A stretch of DNA of 36,059 nt from Chalciporus piperatus (taxonomy: Eukaryota; Basidiomycota; Agaricomycetes; Boletales; Boletaceae), in assembly GCA_038093975.1 (NCBI GenBank), contig JBBPTG010000244.1, positions 1-36,059 on the forward strand, given 5' to 3'. A model generated the notes under the pieces. The model was not told the origin of the DNA. It saw only the letters and a program-made list of their open reading frames with translations, and did not search any database. Position numbers and translations under genes: made by a program. How positions within the stretch are numbered: position 1 is the stretch's first letter; the number at the start of each line of letters is the position of its first letter. Below, in pieces: positions 30,941 through 36,059 of this stretch.

Positions 30941-31193
30941 GAGCGCGAGTCGCTAATAGAGGGATAGGGGCTCTTTGGAAGGAACTCGTGAATTTCATCA
31001 CGCTCGCGCCACTGTGCGCCCAAGCTCGTACTCCACCTACCCATTTTTTGGCTGCCGCTCTGGGATCCATATTGGGAAGCATACAATTTCGTGGCATACT
31101 GAACATCGAATCAATTCGATTTCATTCTGTCCTGGTCCAATATGAGAATACATCGAATGTGGATACCCAAGAAAGAAAGAAAAAACCAATCCC

Positions 31194-33295
31194 TCACGCA
31201 CTATCAACTCCCTTCCAAATGGCATCAGCACAATCCAAGGACTCCAGCCATTCGGGTGCATGGTACTTGGCTCTCCGGTAGGGCCACTGCTCAACCTCCA
31301 AGGATCCGTCTTCCATTCTCGTCACTGTCCAAACGTTGTTATCGATACGCACAACACGGACGCTCGGGAATCCATGTTCGACGACGTTGAGCACCGAACG
31401 AATGGGCATGTTGGTGATTCCGATGTAGCGCACCATCAGAGGCATGCCGGTACGAAGTTGCTGAAAGTGTAGGAATTGGCCGTCAGAAGTGGAGGACAGG
31501 GTATCGAGAAGCGAGGCTCACCGTCATGAAAGATGTCAAATCCTCTGTGATAGCGGGCGATAGGTCGAGAGTTAGGGCGCGGACAGTGCGCGGGACCAAC
31601 CATCCAGCGAGAGATGGAGACAGGTCCCTTGGGTACGTGATGGACAAGCTGCACAATTTTGAAAGTGCAGGAAGAACACCCCATGCTGATGCATCGAACC
31701 CGATACGGCGATGGTCCGTAGGGGGGACGAGGAGGTGATACGTCTGTAGCTGGGTACGTTCGCGCAGGAACTCGGAGATCGCGGGGCATAGCTCCCGATC
31801 TGTGGCATGCCGGTGAACACTGGTGATGGTGAGCGAGAAGTGGCGGAGGAATGGAAGTGAGGTTCTGTGTTCACGGAACAACGTCGAGGGTGTGCATTCA
31901 AGCGATCCGACCAGCATAAGTGACTCGAGCTGGTGACCATTGAGAAGTATCTCGGAGAAGGGTTGTGTATCAGTTGAGAAGCAGCCGGCAAACTCAATCT
32001 GTGTCAGGTTGCGAATTGATACCGCTTCCACGGGGAAATGCCAGCAGGGATTGTTTATGGATAATGAGCGAAGGGATTCGCGACTCAGAGCGAGGAAATT
32101 GTGGACCGGAGAGCTGCTCCCTCCCTCTGAGCTGATCTCAAAATGAGTCAAATGTTTGAAGATAGGTATCTCGAAATCAAGAGAATGATTTGCGACTCTA
32201 AGAAATGACTGAGAGAAGAGTTGAGCTGACAGAAGCGGGAACCTACACGAGGGATAGTCGCTGAAGCCTTGGGTTATGCCAGTACACCGAATGTAACATG
32301 CGTGAAATGAGATATCTGTTCCCAGAACAATGAACTTTCCTGAGATTCAGTAGTTTTGGGAGAGAATTCATGAGCATGCCTGGGATACTTTGAGTAAAGT
32401 GGTTTTTCGAAGGATCAATATATACTGACCGACTTGAAAGGCCAGAGGTTGCATGATATCATATGATACCGCGAAAATGCTCAAACTCCTTACCTGACCC
32501 GCGAAATGGGGATCAACCAGTATGCGCGTAAGGATATCTGCGCTCCGCTGGTAATGCCATGTATCGGTGTCTTTATCGAGGGTTTCGCCATGGATGGAAC
32601 GAGAAGGGCGTTCATCCATACCCCCAGGCTCTACAGGGGCGGTTAGATGTAGGTCGATCTCGCGAAATAATAGCTGGCTAGCGATTCTCGAGAGTGCATT
32701 AGGAACTAGAAGCAGTGACTTGAGGTCTCGCTTGGGTAGGTGAAGGGCAATCTCCCTCCACACCTCTGCCGAGAAGCGAGGAGGGCAATCTGGCTCCCTG
32801 AGAAGCTGGGAAGATAAGTGAAGATTGCCCGTGCACATTGATAAATCCGTACCATTTCCTGACGCAAATGTTGTGATTGAATGATAGCCTGGACGTCCTG
32901 GTTTTCAGGATCCACTCTAAGTACGGAATGTAGATCTGTATAAAACGCTGAGCAACGTGAGATAACAACTCGGATAGAATCGTATACCTTGATGAGCGGA
33001 CGTGCGATAACCAGCAGCGAGTCTCGCCTTGGCGCGCAACAGAAGAGCTCTTGTAGCGTCTGCGGACGGCAAACTGGGGACTTGTAAAAGGGACTGTACA
33101 GCATTCTCCATTGTCGTACGATAACTGTAGAAAACATGAGAGAAAATATCTAGGAGGATACTGTTTCATGGCGTACCCTTTGGATGGTAAATGCTGAAGT
33201 GCACGGAGTAAGACGTCCGCTTTTTGGGTATCGTCTAGGTTGACGGTGACGTCGCGGATGCTAGCATCCAGTATACGAGGATTGAAGAGACCCAT
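31194..33295 (-). CDS. F-box protein with TPR-like N-terminus and LRR-like C-terminus
   Basis: F-box proteins recruit substrates to SCF ubiquitin ligases through Skp1. Seven exons read in phase: 33295-33177, 33124-32988, 32935-32853, 32805-32430, 32379-32247, 32197-31522 and 31460-31194, giving 596 residues. The N-terminus is helical and TPR-like (ENAVQSLLQVPSLPSADA, ALLLRAKARLAAGYRTSAHQ, DLHSVLRVDPENQDVQAI). The F-box is at about 122-165 (RFSAEVWREIALHLPKRDLK). The rest has leucine-rich repeat spacing (LPKLLNLRKVHC, NPRLQRLSL, SLRSLSINNPCW, LESLMLVGSLEC). It ends in YHAPEWLESLDCADAIWKG. The start is uncertain: the frame stays open upstream through SKSLAALHPLYLPFPTTPQR, where the codon before SKS is TTG rather than ATG. 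Confidence 0.85.
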
Positions 33296-33419
33296 CGCAG
33301 CGGCAATGGCAGCAAAGGGCAAGAGAGAATGCCGCTGAGGTGTGGTTGGGAAGGGAAGATATAGGGGATGCAATGCGGCCAGAGACTTACTCAAAGCGAC
33401 ATGAGATCCAGAACGGCAT

Positions 33420-34112
33420 GACGAACTTGGTGCCTTTCCGGCAGCAACGGAACTTACTCTCGTGGGATGAGTCGGAAATCATTGGTCCTGTGCAGTGTGG
33501 TCGGGCAAACTCGGTGTGCCATTGTAAGGCCCAGTTGGCATGCAGTGGAAGATGTGAATTTCCATGCGAGAAGTTGGTTGATACTCGCAACCGTAAGTAA
33601 GTTACCTTCACTCCATCGCAATGAGTATCCCACGACAACCAGGTCCATCAGTTAGGCGAGAACATTCCATTCTGGAGAAGCGGCGAGTCAGTTGACCATC
33701 TGAAATTCCGAAACTTGGAAAAAAGTTCCACGCACTGTGACGTCCGCCAGGTCTCGCTGAAACCCTCTAACTTCGGGCGAGAGATCATGTACTAGAGGAT
33801 ACAAAGCTTTCCTGCGTCTGCTCCTCAGATTGAAGTTCACGGTCAACGAATAAAGTGTTGGTAGGGTGTTGAAGCTTCAGGGCGGACCGCCGGCACAACC
33901 GGACCGTACGCCATCTGGGTGACAGTCGCTGTCGCAGTCTTCCAGAGACGAAGTATGCGCGCACGCGTAGGGAACTGATGCAACTGATAAACATTGACCT
34001 GCGTTCAATAGGGTACGCAACGAATCATCCCAACTGGTCCGTATCACTAATACGTCTTTCCTAGTCACCTAGGAAAGTGTCCATCCTAACCAACTACTGC
34101 AACCCTCAAACC
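33420..34112. other. Intergenic region between the F-box and hydrophobin genes
   Basis: About 700 bases contain only short open frames on both strands, with no domain. The left end should hold the F-box promoter (minus strand) and the right end the hydrophobin 3' region. No repeat or RNA gene seen. Confidence 0.5.
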
Positions 34113-34552
34113 CTAAGCATTGAGGTTGATAGGAGTGCAACCAACGTTGAGGAGCCCGTTCTACAACGAGATTGAGTGCCCAATAAACTCAGTGTAGCCT
34201 GTGACAAAAAACTTACGAATTGGTTGTTCGTGCAGCATACGGATTGTTGTTGAGCAGCGCAACCCTGACTCGTGCCAATGAGAGTGAGCGGCGAGCAGGT
34301 GGCGCCAACGAGACCCCCAGCATTCTGAGCTACTTGGAGGAGACCCAATGAGGTGAGCAAGCCGCTAGCCTGCGAAACCTGAGTTACAGAACAGCATTAA
34401 TCGAGTCCACGTAGAGAGGAGATTGGTCAATGTACCGTCTGGACACTGTTGCAGCAGCTGATCGAGCCACCGCTGCACTGGTCGCGTGCCTCAAGGTGCG
34501 AAGCAGAGGCGAGGAGTGCAAGGGGAAGGAGAGCGAAGACACGAGCGAACAT
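34113..34552 (-). CDS. Class I hydrophobin
   Basis: Hydrophobins are small secreted proteins that self-assemble at air-water interfaces and coat aerial hyphae, spores and fruiting bodies. Exons 34552-34436, 34378-34217 and 34160-34113 join in phase 0 and give 108 residues. The signal peptide is MFARVFALLPLALLASAS. All eight cysteines are present in the class I pattern: C-x6-CC-x32-C-x11-C-x7-CC-x12-C-x7. The last stretch (NGLLNVGCTPINLNA) is the usual class I ending. The seven residues between Cys5 and Cys6 (AAQQQSV) are slightly more than the usual five. A TATA box lies upstream at 34626-34633. Confidence 0.95.
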
Positions 34553-34625
34553 GCTGGTTGATAGAGGAGTGAGTTGCAGAATAAAGCAGAGGATGAGTTG
34601 TGAGCCTGGGGTCGCTCTGGCTGCT

Positions 34626-34633
34626 CTTTTATA
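34626..34633 (-). promoter_or_regulatory. TATA box of the hydrophobin gene
   Basis: TATAAAAG on the minus strand, 74 bases upstream of the hydrophobin ATG at 34552. Strong TATA boxes at this distance are common for highly expressed fungal hydrophobin genes. Confidence 0.7.
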
Positions 34634-35399
34634 CCTGGAGGACCCTGTGGTCTGGGTCAGTCCGACATTACGCAAAAAATGTTTTGCATTTCAGAAAATC
34701 AGCCACAGGCCCTCAGCTGTAAGCCTGTAAGTACGTGTGTCGTAAAAATCACGGTCTAGCTCCGAGTCCACGAGGACAACGTCGGCATCGATCATTCTGG
34801 ATGTTGTTCAAGCGAGAAAAGCGAGAAAAATATAGTAGCATTTGGCAGTCTAAGCTTGAAATGACTTACAACGAGTGCGGCGGGTTACAAGGCACTGCAG
34901 CCATGAATTAGCCGTCATATCGTGTACTCGGCGCTTTCACGTAAGTTAACGGGTTCCTAGTCTTCAGTCCTTGCAAGAACAGGAGCAAGCAGAACGATTT
35001 ATATTCACCTGGATGTTTCGACGACGATACTTTGTTCGGGATGTCTTTTGAGTGGTTATGTTGTCCTCAAGTCTCAAGGACGACTCATCGCTTGCCAACA
35101 TGGATTCGCCGCAGAAACGCAGATCCACCAAACCTTGCATAAGCTGCCCATTTCAGCGTACGATAATATGTAATGGTTCTAAATAAACGAAGAAACATAC
35201 TGTTTCCTCGGTCATGTCACCAACGGGTTTTCGTCCGAATAACCAGCTAAGTATTAACTTCTCCGCCTTGGCTCGTGCCTGCCAATGAATCAGCTAAACC
35301 TTTCTTCCCGTTTGACGTGGCCAAGGAGGCTCGATCGATCGTTGCGATGTTTTGGAGTCTAGTGCTAGTGGTCGTTGCGAAAGTCATCGTAGACGAGGA
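34634..35399. other. Hydrophobin upstream region / GH79 downstream region
   Basis: About 770 bases between the hydrophobin TATA box and the end of the GH79 remnant. No open frame with a recognisable product is present. The plus-strand frame at 35275-35556 is the antisense of GH79. Confidence 0.5.
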
Positions 35400-36059
35400 A
35401 GACAAGCGCTGCACCGGGAGCAGGAGCTATGACATTGCAGCATTGTTGGTTTGGTCACAGCTGACAGTCTGTATGTCCATCGCTCCAACAGGTCGCCCAT
35501 CTGAACTGAAGACGCCGCCAAACGTCTGTCCAGCCCACGTGAGGTTGTATTTCTGAGCAACCGACGACTCTGAGAGGTATCCGAGGGACCTAAGCGGCGT
35601 CAGGAAAGAAATCAGGTTAATTTTACGTGACTTTGACTTGTCCTGGAACTGTTCCGCCAATGGAGATGCCAGCTGTGTAGTCGCTCCCCCAGAGCTGTCG
35701 TCCACAAAGTTAGCTGTCGTCCACAAAGTTGATCAGAGCAACGCGAGTGGGCCGACCGTTCTCGTAGATCGCATAACCTGGAGTGTACTGGTTGATCTGC
35801 AGGTCAAGGACCTGTGATTGGTTGGAGGGTCCCAATTTAAAAGCCATAGCAACGAACAAAACTGAATCGTACACCGGCCCAACGGTCACGGCGGTCCATT
35901 GACGGAACGACGATTGATTTGCAACGGGTGCTAGCGACGTCGTAAATGCATCAGGGATCTCAAAAGTCAAGGTAAGTACTCACTCGTGAAAGGCTACAAG
36001 GTAATAGTGTTGTGAGAAACGAGTACAATGAGCAAAAGAACGGCACCTAAGTGATAGTA
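35400..36059 (-). pseudogene. GH79 beta-glucuronidase/heparanase-like C-terminus, damaged and cut by the window edge
   Basis: GH79 enzymes are usually secreted glycosidases removing glucuronic acid from polysaccharides or arabinogalactan proteins. Only the C-terminal beta domain lies in the window: QINQYTPGYAIYENGRPTRV, ALINFVDDS, then in a linked frame DYTAGISIGGTVPGQVKV, and YNLTWAGQTFGGVFSSDGRP. A 19-bp direct duplication (35693-35711 and 35712-35730) puts a TAA at 35710-35712. Near 35434 a single missing base moves the reading out of frame, so translation stops at 35427, while the shifted frame continues IAPAPGAALVFLVYDDF, a normal GH79 ending. A 37-nt intron (35590-35626) is likely. The 5' part with the catalytic residues is beyond 36059. 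Confidence 0.75.

Noticed and set aside
35275..35556. 93-codon plus-strand frame at the right end
   Set aside because: It is antisense to the GH79 C-terminal coding sequence.

Overview
This window is the left end of a fungal chromosome, almost certainly from an Agaricomycete (mushroom-forming basidiomycete). Base 1 lies in a telomere of CCCTAA/CCTAA units. The genes carry many 47-90-nt introns with CTAAC or CTGAC branch points. The recognisable families are typical of mushrooms: a velvet factor, a class I hydrophobin, a BTB family with an acidic insert, an F-box/LRR-like protein and a GH79 glycosidase. All identifications rest on reading the sequence; no database search was run.

Layout. (1) 1-2170: telomere, then AT-rich subtelomeric DNA with diverged repeats. 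(2) 2171-7194: a dense field of about 39 copies of a 17-bp palindrome, GGSCGTCCWGGACGSCC. It falls into a left array (2171-4000), a middle array with compensated arms (4645-5459), a shorter inverted relative of the left array (5582-5960) and a right array (6374-7194). Seven palindrome pairs form a fixed 85-86-bp module with an RTCACGTG site exactly at its centre. Interstitial telomeric motifs lie at 5407-5521 and 7264-7360. (3) 7431-11092: the first third or so of GCN1, in 12 exons, broken at its 3' end next to the interstitial telomeric motifs and carrying one in-frame stop. (4) 12271-13342: a two-exon unknown protein with an EEERRGR repeat tail. (5) 13475-15315: two decayed coding stretches back to back. 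(6) 16066-17752: an intact BTB gene. (7) 20021-23137: a velvet regulator with a long low-complexity tail. (8) 25383-28547: a 1006-residue unknown protein. (9) 29421-30940: a BTB paralogue broken by two stops. (10) 31194-33295: an F-box gene. (11) 34113-34552: a hydrophobin. (12) 35400-36059: the 3' end of a damaged GH79 gene that runs off the window.

Together this is a chromosome end in which euchromatic genes meet a subtelomeric repeat system. GCN1, BTB2, GH79 and the 13.5-15.3 kb locus are all broken, yet their splice sites remain largely in order, which suggests recent decay. Velvet, the 1006-residue protein, F-box, hydrophobin, BTB1 and the EEERRGR protein read through intact. The most unusual object is the palindrome field with its centred RTCACGTG modules, which I cannot match to any element I know.
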